DNA of 64,000 nucleotides from contig NC_089193.1 in NCBI RefSeq assembly GCF_947507565.1, forward strand, positions 62,001 to 126,000, given 5' to 3'. Below, piece by piece: positions 21,001-37,000 of this stretch (position 1 is the first letter of the stretch; each line of letters starts with the position of its first letter). Source of the stretch: Oscarella lobularis (taxonomy: Eukaryota > Porifera > Homoscleromorpha > Homosclerophorida > Oscarellidae). The position numbers and the translations under genes are program-made. The notes beneath the pieces are model-generated. The model had not been told where the DNA came from, made no database searches, and worked only from the letters and a program-made list of their open reading frames with translations.

Positions 21001-24000
21001 TGGTACTAAGGAGACCTCAAATATCTACCGTATGGGACTAAGGAGACCTCCAATATCTGACGTATGGTATTAAAGAGACCTCCAATATCTGTCGTATGGT
21101 ATTAGAGAGACCTCCAATATCTGTCGGATGGTATTAGAGAGACCTCCAATATCTGTTGTATGGTACTAAGGAGACCTCAAGTATCTACCGCACGGTACTA
21201 GGGACACCTCCAATATCTGTCTTATGGTATTAGAGAGACCTCCACTATCTGTCGTAAGGTACTAGGGACACCTCCAATATCTGTCGTATGGTACTAAGGA
21301 TACCTCCAACATCTGTCGTATGGTATTAGAGAGACCACAAATATCTGTCGTATGGTATTAGAGAGACCTCCAATATCTGTCGTATGGTACTAAGGAGACC
21401 TCCAATATCTGTCGTATGGTATTAGAGAGACCTCCAATATCTGTCGTATGTTACTAAGGAGATCTCCAATATCTGTCGTATGGTACTAGAGAGACCTCCA
21501 ATACCTGTCGTATGGTATTAGAGAGACCTCCAATATCTGTCGTATGGTACTAGTGAGACCTCAAATATCTGTCGTATGGTATTAAAGAGGCCTCCAATAT
21601 CTGTCGTATGGTACTAAGGAAACCTCCAATATCTACCGTACGGTACTAGGGAGACCTCCAATATCGGTCGTATGGTATTAGAGAGACCTCCAATATCTGT
21701 CGTATGGTACTAGGGAGACCTCCAATACCTGTCGTATGGTATAAGAAAGACCTCCAATATCTGCCGTATGGTACTAAGGAGACCTCCAATATCTGTCGTA
21801 TGGTATTAGAGAGACCTCCAATATCTGTCGTATGGGATTAGAGAGACCTCCAATATCTCTCGTATGGTACTAGTGAGACCTCAAATATCTGTCGTATGGT
21901 ATTAAAGAGGCCTCCAATATCTGTCGTATGGTACTAAGGAAACCTCCAATATCTACCGTACGGTACTAGGGAGACCTCCAATATCGGTCGTATGGTATTA
22001 GAGAGACCTCCAATATCTGTCGTATGGTACTAGGGAGACCTCCAATACCTGTCGTATGGTATAAGAAAGACCTCCAATATCTGCCGTATGGTACTAAGGA
22101 GACCTCCAATATCTGTCGTATGGTATTAGAGAGACCTTTAATATCTGTCGTATGGTATTAGAGAGACCTCCAATATATACCGTACGGTACCAGGGAGTCC
22201 TCCAATATTTGCCGTATGGTACTAGAGAGACGTCCAATAACTGTCGTATGGTATTAGAGAGACCTTCAATATCTGTCGTATGGTACTAAGGAGACCTCCA
22301 ATATCTGTCGTATGGTATTACAGAGACCTCCAATATCTGTCGTATGGTATTAGAGAGAACTCCAATGTCTGTCGTATGGTATTAGAGAGACCTCCAATGT
22401 CTGTCGTATGGTATTACAGAGACCTCCAATATCTGTCGTATGGTACTAGGGAGACCTCCAATATCTGTCATATATTATTAGAAAGACCTCCAAAATTTGC
22501 CGTATGGCACTAAGAAGACCTCCAGTATCCTTCGTATTGTATTAGAGAGACCTCCAAAATCCGTCGTATGGTATTAGAGAGAAGTCCAATATCTGTCGTA
22601 TGGTATTGGAGAGAAATCCAATATCTGTCGTATGGTATTAGAGAGACCTCCAATATCTGTCGTAATGTATATTAGAGAGACCTCCAATATCTGTCGTCTG
22701 GTACTCAGGAGACCTCCAATATCTGTCGTATGGTACTAGGGAGGCCTCCAATATCTGTCGTATGGTACTAGGGAGACCTACAATATCTGTCGTATGGTAC
22801 TAAAAAGACCTCCAATATCTGTCGAATGGTACTAAGGAGTCCACCAATATCTGTCCTATGGTAATAAGGTGACCTCCAAAATCTGTCGTATGGTATTAGA
22901 GAGACCTCAAATATCTACCGTATGGTACTACGGAGACCTCCAATATCTATCGTATGGTATTAGAGAGACCTCCAATATCTGTCGTATCGTATTAGAGAGA
23001 CCTCCAATATCTACCGTATGGTACTAGGGAGACCTCCAATATCTGCCGTATGGTATTAGAGAGACCTCCAATATCTGTCGTATTGTATATTAGAGAGACC
23101 TCCAATATCTGTCGTATGGTATTAGAGAGACCTCCAATATCTGTCGTATTGTATATTAGAGAGACCTCCAATATCTGCCGTATGGTACTAAGAAGACATC
23201 TAATATCTGTCGTATGGTATTAGAGAGACCTCCAATATCTATCGTATGGTATTAGAGAGAAATCCAAAATCTGTCGTATGGTATTAGAGAGACCTCCAAT
23301 ATCTGTCCTATTGTATTACAGAGACCTCCAATATCTGTCGTATGGTATTAGAGAGACCTCCAATATCTGTCGTATGGCACTAGGGAGACCTCCAATATCT
23401 GTCATATATTATTAGAGAGACCTCCAAAATTTGCTGTATGGCACTAAGAAGACCTCCAGTATCTGTCGTATTCTATTAGAGAGACCTCCAAAATCTGTCG
23501 TATGGTATTAGAGAAACCTCCAATATCTGTCGTATGGTATTAGAGAGACCTCCAATATCGGGCGTATGGTACTAAGGACACCTAAAATATCTACCGTATG
23601 GTAATAGGGAGACCTCCAATATCTGTTCGTATGGTACTAAGGAGACCTCAAATATCTACCGCATGGTAATAGAGAGACCTCCAATATCTGCCGTATGGTA
23701 ATAGAGAGACCTCCAATATATGCCGTATTGTACTAAGGAGACCTAAAGTATCTACCTTACGGTACTAAGGAGACCTCCAATATCTGTCGTATGGTATTAG
23801 AGAGACCTCCAATATCTGTCGTATGGTATTAGAGAGACCTCCAATATCTGTCGTATGGTACTAAGGAGACCTCAAGTATCAACGGTACGGTACTAGGGAG
23901 ACCTCCAACATCTGTCGTATGGTACTAAGGAAACCTCCAATATCTACCGTACTGTACTAGGGAGACCTCCAATATCTGTCGTATGGCACTAGGGAGACCT

Positions 24001-27000
24001 CCAATACCTTTCGTATGGTATTAGAAAGACCTCCAATATCTGCCGTATGGTACTAAGGAGACCTCCAGTATCTGTCGCATGGTATTAGAGAGACCTCCAA
24101 TATCTGTCGTATGGTATTAGAGAGACCTCCAATATCTGTCGTATGGTATTAGAGAGACCTCCAATATCTGTCCTATTGTATTACAGATACCTCCAATATC
24201 TGTCGTATGGTATTAGAGAGACCTCCAATGTCTGTCGTATGGTATTACAGAGAGCCCCAATATCTGTCGTATGGTATTAGAGAGACATCCAATATCTGTC
24301 GAATGGTACTAAGGAGACGTAAATATCAACCGTATGGTACTAGGGAGACCTCCAATATCTGTCGCATGGTACTAAGGAGATCTCAATATCTGTCCTATTG
24401 TATTACAGAGACCTCCAATATCTGTCGTATGGTATTAGAGAGACCTCCAATATCTGTCGTATGGTACTAAGGAGACCTCAATATCTACAGTATGGTACTA
24501 GGGAGACCTCCAATATCTGTCGTATGGTATTAGAGAGACCTCCAATATCTGTCCTATTGTATTACAGAGACCTCCAATATCTGTCGTATGGTACTAAGGA
24601 GACGTCCAATATCTGTCGTATGGTATTGGAGAGATATCCAATATCTGTCGTATGGTATTAGAGAGACCTCCAATATCTGTCGTATGGTACTAGGGAGACA
24701 TCCAATATCTGTCATATGGTATTAGAGAGACCTCCAAAATTTGCCGTATGGCACTAAGAAGACCTCCAGTATCTGTCGTATTGTATTAGAGAGACCTCCA
24801 ATATCTGTCGTATGGTACTAGGGAGACCTCATATATCTGTCATATGGTATTAGTGAGACCTCCAATATCTGTCGTATGGTATTACAGAGACCTCGAATAT
24901 CTGTCGTATGGTATTAGAGAGACCTCCACTATCTGTCGTATGGTACTAAGGAGACCTCAATATCTGTCGTATGGTACTAGGGAGACCTCCAATATCTGTC
25001 GTATGGTACTAAGGAGACGTCCAGTATCTGTCGTATGGTATTGGAGAGACAACTAATATCTGTCGTATGGTGTTAGAGAGACCTCCAATATCTGTCGTAT
25101 GGTACTAGGGAGACCTCATATATCTGTCATATGGTATTAGAGAGACCTCCAGTATCTGTCGTATGGTATTAGAGAGACCTCCAATATCAACCGTACGGTA
25201 CTAGGGAGACTTCCAACATCTGTCGTATGGTATTAGAGAGACCTTTAGTATCTGTCGTATGGTACTAAGGAGACCTCCAATATCTGTCGTATGGTACTAG
25301 GGAGGCCTCCAATATCTGTCGTATGGTACTAGGGAGACCTACAATATCTGTCGTATGGTACTAAAGAGACCTCCAATATCTGTCGAATGGTACTAGGGAG
25401 TCCTCCAATATCTGTCCTATGGTAATAAGGTGACCTCCAATATCTGTCGTATGGTACTAGAGAGACCTCCAATATCTGTCGTATGGTATTAGAGAGACCT
25501 CCAATATCTGTCGTATGGTATTAGAGAGACCTCCAATATCTGTCGTATTTTATATTAGAGAGACCTCCAAAATCTGTCGTATGGTATTAGAGAGACCTCC
25601 AATATCTGTCCTATTGTATTACAGAGACCTCCAATATCTGTCGTATGGTATTAGAGAGACCTCCAATGTCTCTCGTATGGTATTACAGAGACCTCCAATA
25701 TCTGTAGTATGGTATTAGAGAGACCTCCAATATCTGTCGTATGGTACTAAGGAGACCTCAATATCTAACGTATGGTACTAGGGAGACCTCCAATATCTGT
25801 CAAATGGTACTAAGGAGACGTCCAATATCTGTCGTATGGTATTAGAGAGACATCCAATACCTGTCGTATGGTATTAGAGAGACCTCCAATATCTGTCGTA
25901 TGGTACTAGGGAGACCTCCAATATCTGTCATATATTATTAGAGAGACCTCCAAAATTTGCCGTATGGCACTAAGAAGACCTCCAGTATCTGTCGTATTCT
26001 ATTAGAGAGAACTCCAAAATCTGTCGTATGGTATTAGAGAAACCTCCAATATCTGTCGTATTGTATTAGAGAGACCTCCAATATCGGGCGTATGGTACTA
26101 AGGACACCTAAAATATCTACCGTATGGTAATAGGGAGACCTCCAATATCTGTTCGTATGGTACTAAGGAGACCTCAAATATCTACCGCATGGTAATAGAG
26201 AGACCTCCAATATCTGCCGTATGGTAATAGAGAGACCTCCAATATCTGCAGTATTGTACTAAGGAGACCTAAAGTATCTACCTTACGGTACTAAGGAGAC
26301 CTCCAATATCTGTCGTATGGTATTAGAGAGACCTCCAATATCTGTCGTATGGCATTAGAGAGACCTCCAATATCTGTCGTATGGTACTAAGGAGACCTCA
26401 AGTATCAACCGTACGGTACTAGGGAGACCTCCAATATCTGTCGTATGGTATTAGAGAGACTTTTAGTATCTGTCGTATGGTACTAAGGAGACCTCAAATA
26501 TCTACCGTATGGTACTAAGGAGACCTCCAATATCTGACGTATGGTATTAGAGAGACCTCCAATATCTATCGTATGGTATTAGAGAGACCTCCAATATCTG
26601 TCGTATGGTATTAGAGAGACCTCCAATATCTGTCGTATGGTACTACGGAGACCTCAATATCTACCGTATGGTACTAGGGAGACCTCCAATATCTGTCGTA
26701 TGGTACTAAGGAGACCTCAATATCTGTCGTATGGTACTAGGGAGACCTCCAATATCTGTCGTATGGTACTAAGGAGACGTCCAATATCTGTCGTATGGTA
26801 TTGGAGAGACATCCAATATCTGTCTTATGGTAAGAAAGGCCTCCAATATCTGCCGTATGGTATTAAAGAGAAATCCAATATCTGTCGTATAATATTAGAG
26901 AGACCTCCAATATCTGTCGTATGGTACTAAGGAGATCTCAATATCTGTCCTATTGTATTACAGAGACCTCCAATATCTGTCGTATGGTATTAGAGAGACC

Positions 27001-30000
27001 TCCAATATCTGTCGTATGGTACTAAGAAGACCTCCAATATCTGTCGTATGGTACTAGGGAGACCTCCAATATCTGTCGTATGGTACTAGGGAGACATCCA
27101 ATATCTGTCATATGGTATTAGAGAGACCTCCAAAATTTGCCGTATGGCACTAAGAAGACCTCCAGTATCTGTCGTATTGTATTAGAGAGACCTCCAATAT
27201 CTGTCGTATGGTATTAGAGAGACCTCCAATAACTGTCGTATGGTATTAGAGAGACCTCCAATATCCGTCGTATGGTACTAAGGAGACCTCAAGTATCTAC
27301 CGCACGGTACTAGGGAGACCTCCAATATCTGTCTTATGGTATTAGAGAGACCTCCAATATCTTCCGTATGGTACTAAGGAGACCCCCAATATCTGTCGTA
27401 TGGTATTAAAGAGGCCTCCAATATCTGTCGTATGGTATTAGAGAGACTTTTAGTATCTGTCGTATGGTACTAAGGAGACCTCAAATATCTACCGTATGGT
27501 ACTAAGGAGACCTCCAATATCTGACGTATGGTATTAGAGAGACCTCCAATATCTGTCGTATGGTATTAGAGAGACCTCCAATATCTGTCGTATGGTACTA
27601 AGGAGACCTCAATATCTACCGTATGATACTAGGGAGACCTCCAATATCTGTCGTATGGTACTAAGGAGACCTCAATATCTGTCGTATGGTACTAGGGAGA
27701 CCTCCAATATCTGTCGTATGGTACTAAGGAGACGTCCAATATCTGTCGTATGGTATTGGAGAGACATCCAATATCTGTCTTATGGTAAGAAAGGCCTCCA
27801 ATATCTGCCGTATGGTATTAAAGAGAAATCCAATATCTGTCGTATAATATTAGAGAGACCTCCAATATCTGTCGTATGGTACTAAGGAGACCTCAAGTAT
27901 CTACCGTACGGTACTAGGGAGACCTCCACTATCTGTCGTATGGTAATAAAGAGAAATCCAATATCTGTCGTATTGTATTAGAGAGACCTCCAATATCTGT
28001 CTTATTCTATATGAGAGAGACCTCCAATATCTGTCGTATGGTATTAGAGAGACCTCAAATACTTGTCGTATGGTATTAGAGAGACCTCCAATATCTGTCG
28101 TATGGTATTAGAGAGACCTCCAATATCTGTCGTATGGTATTAGAGAGACCTCCAATATCTGTCGTATGGTATTACAGAGACCTCTAATATCTGTCGTATG
28201 GTATTAGAGAGACCTCCAATATCTGTCGTATGGTACTAAGGAGACCTCAATATCTGTCGTATGGTACTAGGGAGACGTCCAATATCTGTCGTATGGTACT
28301 AAGGAGACGTCCAATATCTGTCGTATGGTATTAGAGAGACCTCCAATATCAACCGTACGGTACTAGGGAGACTTCCAACATCTGTCGTATGGTATTAGAG
28401 AGACCTTTAGTATCTGTCGTATGGTACTAAGGAGACCTCAAATATCTAGCGTATGGTACTAAGGAGACCTCCAATATCTGTCGTATGGTATTAGAGAGAC
28501 CTCCAATATCTGTCGTATGGTATTAGAGAGACCTCCAATATCAACCGTACGGTAATAGGGAGACTTCCAACATCTGTCGTATGGTATTAGAGAGACCTTT
28601 AGTATCTGTCGTATGGTACTAAGGAGACCTCAAATATCTAGCGTATGGTACTAAGGAGACCTCCAATATCTGTCGTATGGTATTAGAGAGACCTTCAATA
28701 TTTGTCGTATGGTATTAGAGAGACCTCCAATATCTGTCGTATGGTATTAGTGAGACCTCCAATATCTGTCGTATGGTATTACAGAGACCTCGAATATCTG
28801 TCGTATGGTATTAGAGAGACCTCCACTATCTGTCGTATGGTACTAAGGAGACCTCAATATTTGTCGTATGGTACTAGGGAGACCTCCAAAATCTGTCGTA
28901 TTGTACTAAGGAGAAGTCCAGTATCTGTCGTATGGTATTGGAGAGACATCTAATATCTGTCGTATGGTGTTAGAGAGACCTCCAATATCTGGCGTATGGT
29001 ACTAGGGAGACCTCCAATATCTGTCATATGGTATTAGAGAGACCTCCAATATCAACCGTACTAGGGAGACTTCCAACATCTGTCGTATGGTATTAGAGAG
29101 ACCTTTAGTATCTGTCGTATGGTACTAAGGAGACCTCAAGTATCTACCGCACGGTACTAGGGAGACCTCCAATATCTGTCTTATGGTATTAGAGAGACCT
29201 CCAATATCTTCCGTATGGTACTAAGGAGACCCCCAATATCTGTCGTATGGTATTAAAGAGGCCTCCAATATCTGTCGTATGGTATTAGAGAGACTCCAAT
29301 ATCTGTCGTATGGTACTAAGGAGACCTCCAATATCTGTCGTATGGTATAAGAGAGAACTCCAATATCTGTCGTATGGTATTAGAGAGACCTCCAATATCT
29401 GTCGTAATGTATATTAGAGAGACCTCCAATATCTGCCGTATGGTACTAAGAAGACCTCTAATATTTGTCGTATGGTATTAGAGAGGCCTCCAATATCTGT
29501 CGTATGGTATTAGAGAGAAATCCACTATCTGTCGTATGGTATTAGAGAGACCTCCAATATCTGTCGTATTGTATATTAGAGAGACCTCCAATATCTGTCG
29601 TATGGTATTAGAGAGAAATCCACTATCTGTCGTATGGTATTAGAGAGACCTCCAATATCTGTCGTATTGTATATTAGAGAGACCTCCAATATCTGTCGTA
29701 TGGTATTAGAGAGACCTCCAATATCTCTCGTATGGTATTAGAGAGACCTCGAATATCTGTCGTATGGTATTAGAGAGACCTGCAATATCTGTCGTATGGT
29801 ATTAGAGAGACCTCCAGTATCTGTCGTCTGGTACTCAGGAGACCTCCAATATCTGTCGTATGGTACTAGGGAGGCCTACAATATCTGTCGTATGGTACTA
29901 GGGAGACCTACAATATCTCTCGTATGGTACTAAAGAGACCTCCAATATCTGTCGAATGGTACTAGGGAGTCCTCCAATATCTGTCCTATGGTAATAAGGT

Positions 30001-33000
30001 GACCTCCAAAATCTGTCGTATAGTATTAGAGAGACCTCAAATATCTACCGTATGGTACTAGGGAGACCTCCAATATCTATCGTATGGTATTAGAGAGACC
30101 TCCAATATCTGTCGTATGGTATTAGAGAGACCTCCAATATCTACCGTATGGTACTAGGGAGACCTCCAATATCTTTCGTATGGTACTAGAGAGACCTCCA
30201 ATATCTGTCGTATGGTATTAGAGAGACCTCCAATATCTGTCGTATGGTATTAGAGAGACCTCCAATATCTGTCGTATTTTATATTAGAGAGACCTCCAAT
30301 ATCTGCCGTATGGTATTAGAGAGACCTCCAATATCTGTCGTATTGTATAATAGAGAGACCTCCAATATCTGTCGTATGGTATTAGAGAGACCTCCAATAT
30401 CTGTCGTATTGTATATTAGAGAGACGTCCAATATCTGCAGTATGGTACTAAGAAGACATCTATTATCTGTCGTATGGTATTAGAGAGAAATCCAATATCT
30501 GTCGTATGGTATTAGAGAGAAATCCAAAATCTGTCGTATGGTATTAGAGAGACCTCCAATATCTGTCCTATTGTATTACAGAGACCTCCAATATCTGTCT
30601 TATGGTATTAGAGAGACCTCCAATGTCTGTCGTATGGTATTACAGAGACCTCCAATATCTGTCGTCTGGTACTCAGGACACCTCCAATATCTGTCGTATG
30701 GTACTAGGGAGGCCTACAATATCTGTCGTATGGTACTAGGGAGACCTACAATATCTCTCGTATGGTACTAAAGAGACCTCCAATATCTGTCGAATGGTAC
30801 TAGGGAGTCCTCCAATATCTGTCCTATGGTAATAAGGTGACCTCCAAAATCTGTCGTATAGTATTAGAGAGACCTCAAATATCTACCGTATGGTACTAGG
30901 GAGACCTCCAATATCTATCGTATGGTATTAGAGAGACCTCCAATATCTGTCGTATGGTATTAGAGAGACCTCCAATATCTACCGTATGGTACTAGGGAGA
31001 CCTCCAATATCTTTCGTATGGTACTAGAGAGACCTCCAATATCTGTCGTATGGTATTAGAGAGACCTCCAATATCTGTCGTATGGTATTAGAGAGACCTC
31101 CAATATCTGTCGTATTTTATATTAGAGAGACCTCCAATATCTGCCGTATGGTATTAGAGAGATCTCCAATATCTGTCGTATTGTATAATAGAGAGACCTC
31201 CAATATCTGTCGTATGGTATTAGAGAGACCTCCAATATCTGTCGTATTGTATATTAGAGAGACGTCCAATATCTGCCGTATGGTACTAAGAAGACATCTA
31301 ATATCTGTCGTATGGTATTAGAGAGACCTCCAATATCTGTCGTATGGTATTAGAGAGAAATCCAAAATCTGTCGTATGGTATTAGAGAGACCTCCAATAT
31401 CTGTCCTATTGTATTACAGAGACCTCCAATATCTGTCTTATGGTATTAGAGAGACCTCCAATGTCTGTCGTATGGTATTACAGAGACCTCCAATATCTGT
31501 CGTATGGTATTAGAGAGACCTCCAATATCTGTCGTATGGTACTAAGGAGACCTCAATATCTAACGTATGGTACTAGGAAGACCTCCAATATCTGTCGTAT
31601 GGTACTAAGGAGACGTCCAATATCTGTCGTATGGTATTAGAGAGACATCCAATATCTGTCGTATGGTATTAGAGAGACCTCCAATATCTGTCGTATGGTA
31701 CTAGGGAGACCTCCAATATCTGCCATATATTATTAGAAAGACCTCCAAAATTTGCCGTATGGCACTAAGAAGACCTCAAGTATCCTTCGTATTGTATTAG
31801 AGAGACCTCCAAAATCTGTCGTATGGTATTAGAGAAACCTCCAATATCTGTCGTATTGTATTAGAGAGACCTACAATATCTGTCGTATGGTATTAGAAAG
31901 ACCTCCAATATCTGTCCTATTGTATTACAGAGACCTCCAATATCTGTCTTATGGTATTAGAGAGACCTCCAATGTCTGTCGTATGGTATTACAGAGACCT
32001 CCAATATCTGTCGTATGGTATTAGAGAGACCTCCAATATCTGTCGTATGGTACTAAGGAGACCTCAATATCTAACGTATGGTACTAGGAAGACCTCCAAT
32101 ATCTGTCGTATGGCACTAAGGAGACGTCCCATATCTGTCGTATGGTATTAGAGAGACATCCAATATCTGTCGTATGGTATTAGAGAGACCTCCAATATCT
32201 GTCGTATGGTACTAGGGAGACCTCCAATATCTGCCATATATTATTAGAAAGACCTCCAAAATTTGCCGTATGGCACTAAGAAGACCTCAAGTATCCTTCG
32301 TATTGTATTAGAGAGACCTCCAAAATCTGTCGTATGGTATTAGAGAAACCTCCAATATCTGTCGTATTGTATTAGAGAGACCTACAATATCTGTCGTATG
32401 GTATTAGAAAGACCTCCAATATCTGTCCTATGGTATTAGAGAGACCTCCAATATCGGTCGTATGGTACTAAGGAGACCTCAAATATCTACCGTATGGTAA
32501 TAGAGAGACCTCCAATATCTGCCGTATGGTAATAGAGAGACCTCCAATATCTGCCGTATTGTACTAAGGAGACCTCAAGTATCTACCTTACTGTACTAAG
32601 GAGACCTCCAATATCTGTCATATGGTATTAGAGAGACCTCCAATATCTGTCGTATGGTATTAGAGAGACCTCCAATATATTTCGTATGGTATTAGAGAGA
32701 CCTCCAATATCTGTCGTATGGTACTAAGGAGACCTCAAGTATCAACCGTATGGTACTAAGGAGACCTCCAATATCTGACGTATGGTATTAGAGAGACCTT
32801 TAGTATCTGTCGAAAGGTACTAAGGAGACCTCAAATATCTACCGTATGGTACTAAGGATACCTCCAATATCTCACGTATGGTAATAGAGAGACCTCCAAT
32901 ATCTGTCGTATGGTATTAGAGTGACCTCCAATATCTGTCTTATGGTATTAGAGAGACCTCCGATATCTGTCGTATGGTACTAAGGAGACCTCAAGTATCT

Positions 33001-36000
33001 ACCGCACGGTACTAGGGAGACCTCCAATATCTGTCTTATGGTATTAGAGAGACCTCCAATATCTGTCGTATGGTACTAAGGAGACCTCAAATATCTACCG
33101 TATGGTACTAGGAAGACTTCCAATATCTGTCGTATGGTATTAGAAAGACCTCCAATATCTTCCGTATGGTACTAAGGAGACCCCCAATATCTGTCGTATG
33201 GTATTAAAGAGGCCTCCAATATCTGTCGTATGGTATTAGAGAGACCTCCAATATCTGTCGTATGGTACTAAGGAGACCTCCAATATCTGTCGTATGGTAT
33301 AAGAGAGAACTCCAATATCTGTCGTATGGTATTGGAGAGAAATCCAATATCTGTCGTATGGTATTAGAGAGACCTCCAATATCTGTCGTATGGTATTAGA
33401 GAGACCTCCAGTATCTGTCGTATGGTATAAGAGAGAACTCCAATATCTGTCGTATGGTACTAGGGAGGCCTACAATATCTGTCGTATGGTACTAGAGAGA
33501 CCTACAATATCTGTCGTATGGTACTAAAGAGACCTCCAATATCTGTCGAATGGTACTAGGGAGTCCTCCAATATCTGTCCTATGGTAATAAGCTGACCTC
33601 CAAAATCTGTCGTATGGTATTAGAGAGACCTCAAATATCTACCGTATGGTACTACGGAGACCTCCAATATCTATCGTATGGTATTAAAGAGACCTCCAAT
33701 ATCTGTCGTATGGTATTAGAGAGACCTCCAATATCTACCGTATGGTACTAGGGAGACCTCCAATATCTTTCGTATGGTACTAGAGAGACCTCCAATATCT
33801 GTCGTATTGTATTAGAGAGACCTCCAATATCTGTCGTATGGTATTAAAGAGACCTCCAATATCTGTCGCATTTTATATTAGAGAGACCTCCAATATCTGC
33901 CGTATGGTATTAGAGAGACCTCCAATATCTGTCGTATTGTATATTAGAGAGACCTCCAATATCTGTCGTATGGTATTAGAGAGACCTCCAATATCTGTCG
34001 TATTGTATATTAGAGAGACCTCCAATATCTGTCGTATGGTATTAGAGAGACCTCCAATATCTGTCGTATTGTATATTAGAGAGACCTCCAATATCTGCCG
34101 TATGGTACTAAGAAGACATCTAATATCTGTCGTATGGTATTAGAGAGACCTCCAATATCTGTCGTATGGTATTAGAGAGAAATCCAAAATCTGTCGTATG
34201 GTATTAGAGAGACCTCCAATATCTGTCCTATTGTATTACAGAGACCTCCAATATCTGTCGTATTGTATATTAGAGAGACCTCCAATATCTGCCGTATGGT
34301 ACTAAGAAGACATCTAATATCTGTCGTATGGTATTAGAGAGACCTCCAATATCTGTCGTATGGTATTAGAGAGAAATCCAAAATCTGTCGTATGGTATTA
34401 GAGAGACCTCCAATATCTGTCCTATTGTATTAGAGAGACCTCCAATGTCTGTCGTATGGTATTACAGAGACCTCCAATATCTGTCGTATGGTATTAGAGA
34501 GACCTCCAATATCTGTCGTATGGTACTAAGGAGACCTCAATATCTAACGTATGGTACTAGGGAGACCTCCAATATCTGTCGTATGGTACTAAGGAGACGT
34601 CCAATATCTGTCGTATGGTATTAGAGAGACCTCCAATATCTGTCGTATGGTATTAGAGAGACCTCCAATATCTGTCGTATGGTACTTAGGAGACCTCCAC
34701 TATCTGTCGTAAGGTACTAGGGAGACCTCCAATATCTGTCGTATGGTACTAAGGAAACCTCCAATATCTGCCGTATGGTAATAGAGAGACCACCAATATC
34801 TGCCGTATTGTACTAAGGAGACCTAAAGTATCTACCTTACGGTACTAAGGAGACCTCCAATATCTGTCGTATGGTATTAGAGAGACCTCCAATATCTGTC
34901 GTATGGTATTAGAGAGACCTCCAATATCTGTCGTATGGTACTAAGGAGACCTCAAGTATCAACGGTACGGTACTAGGGAGACCTCCAACATATGTCGTAT
35001 GGTATTAGAGAGACCTTTAGTATCTGTCGTATGGTACTAAGGAGACCTCAAATATCTACCGTATGGTACTAAGGAGACCTCCAATATCTGACGTATGGTA
35101 TTAGAGAGACCTCCAATATCTGACGTATGGTATTAGAGAGACCTCCAATATCTTTCGTATGGTATTAGAGAGACCTCCACTATCTGTCGTAAGGTACTAG
35201 GGAGACCTCCAATATCTGTCGTATGGTACTAAGGAAACCTCCAATATCTACCGTACGGTACTAGGGAGACCTCCAATATCTGTCGTATGGCACTAGGGAG
35301 ACCTCCAATATCTGCCGTATGGTAATAGAGAGACCTCCAATATCTGCCGTATTGTACTAAGGAGACCTGAAGTATCTACCTTACGGTACTAAGGAGACCT
35401 CCAATATCTGTCGTATGGTATTAGAGAGACCTCCAATATCTGTCGTATGGTATTAGAGAGACCTCCAATATCTGTCGTATGGTACTAAGGAGACCTCAAG
35501 TATCAACGGTACGGTACTAGGGAGACCTCCAACATCTGTCGTATGGTATTAGAGAGACCTTTAGTATCTGTCGTATGGTACTAAGGAGACCTCAAATATC
35601 TACCGTATGGTACTAAGGAGACCTCCAATATCTGACGTATGGTATTAGAGAGACCTCCAATATCTGACGTATGGTATTAGAGAGACCTCCAATATCTTTC
35701 GTATGGTATTAGAGAGACCTCCAATATCTGTCCTATGGTATTAGAGAGACCTCCAATATCTGTCGTATCGTATTAGAGAGACATCCAATATCTGTCGTAT
35801 GGTATTAGAGAGACCTCCAAAATTTGCCGTATGGCACTAAGGAGACCTCCGGTATCTGTCGTGTTGTATTAGAGAGACCTCCAATATCTGTCGTATGGTA
35901 ATAGGGAGACCTCCAATATCTGTTCGTATGGTACTAAGGAGACCTCAAATATCTACCGTATGGTAATAGAGAGACCTACAATATCTACCGTATGGTAATA

Positions 36001-37000
36001 GAGAGACCTCTAATATCTGTCGTATGGTACTAAGGAGACCTCAAATATCTACCGTATGGTACTAAGGAGACCTCCAGTATCTGTCGTATGGTATTAGAGA
36101 GACCACCAATATCTGTCGTATGGTATTAGAGAGACCTCCAATATCTACCGTATGGTATCAGAGAGACCTCCAATATCTGCCGTATGGTACTAGGGAGACC
36201 TTCAATATCTGTAGTATGGTACTAAGGAGACCTCCAATATCTGTCGTATGGTATTAGAGAGACCACCAATATCTGTCGTATGGTATTAGAGAGACCTCCA
36301 ATATCAGTCGTATAGTACTAAGGAGACCTCCAATATCTGTCGTATGGTATTAGGGAGACTTCCAATATCTGTCGTATGGTATTAGAAAGACCTCCAATAT
36401 CTTCCGTATGGTACTAAGGAGACCTCAAGTATCTACAGTACGGTACTAGGAAGACCTCCAATATCTGTCGTATGGTATTAGAGAAACCTCTAATATCTGT
36501 CGTATGGTACTAGGGAGACCTCAAATATCTGTCGTATGGTACTAAGGAGACCTCCAATATCTGTCGTATGGTACTAGAGAGACCTCCAAAATCTGTCGTA
36601 TGGTACTAGGGAGAACTCCAAAATCTGTCGTATGGTATTAGAGAGACCTCCAATATCTGTCGTATGGTACTTGGGAGACCTCCAATATCTGTCGTATGGT
36701 ATTAGAAAAACCTCCAATATCTGTCGTATGGTATTAGAAAAACCTCCAATATCTGTCGTATGGTATTAGAGAGACCTCCAATATCTGTCGTATGGTACTA
36801 AGGAGACCTCAAATATCTGTCGTATGGTACTAGGGAGACCTCCAAAATCTGTCGTATGGTATTAGAGAGACCTCCAATATCTGTCGTATGGTATTAGAGA
36901 GACCTTCAATATCTCTCGTAATGTATTAGAGAGACCTCCAATATCTGTCGTATGGTACTAGGGAGACCTCCAATACCTGTCGTATGGTACTAAGGAGACC
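18007..37000 (+). repeat. Satellite H, diverged left half with mixed higher-order periods
   Basis: Local segment duplications have different lengths. A truncated 23-bp unit (GAGAGACCTGTCG) recurs at about 19081 and 19808, 727 bp apart, which equals 22 x 32 + 23. A marker with TAGTGAGACC recurs 320 bp apart (about 21541 and 21861). Similar blocks start at about 26637 and 27592 (955 bp), 30244 and 31082 (838 bp), and 31440 and 31951 (511 bp). This looks like successive local amplifications rather than one uniform array. Confidence 0.8.

Noticed and set aside
22280-34143. Short frames of 66-101 codons starting Met-Val-Leu
   Set aside because: They recur wherever three 32-bp units return to the same frame without a stop. 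The same peptide pattern repeats across the array.
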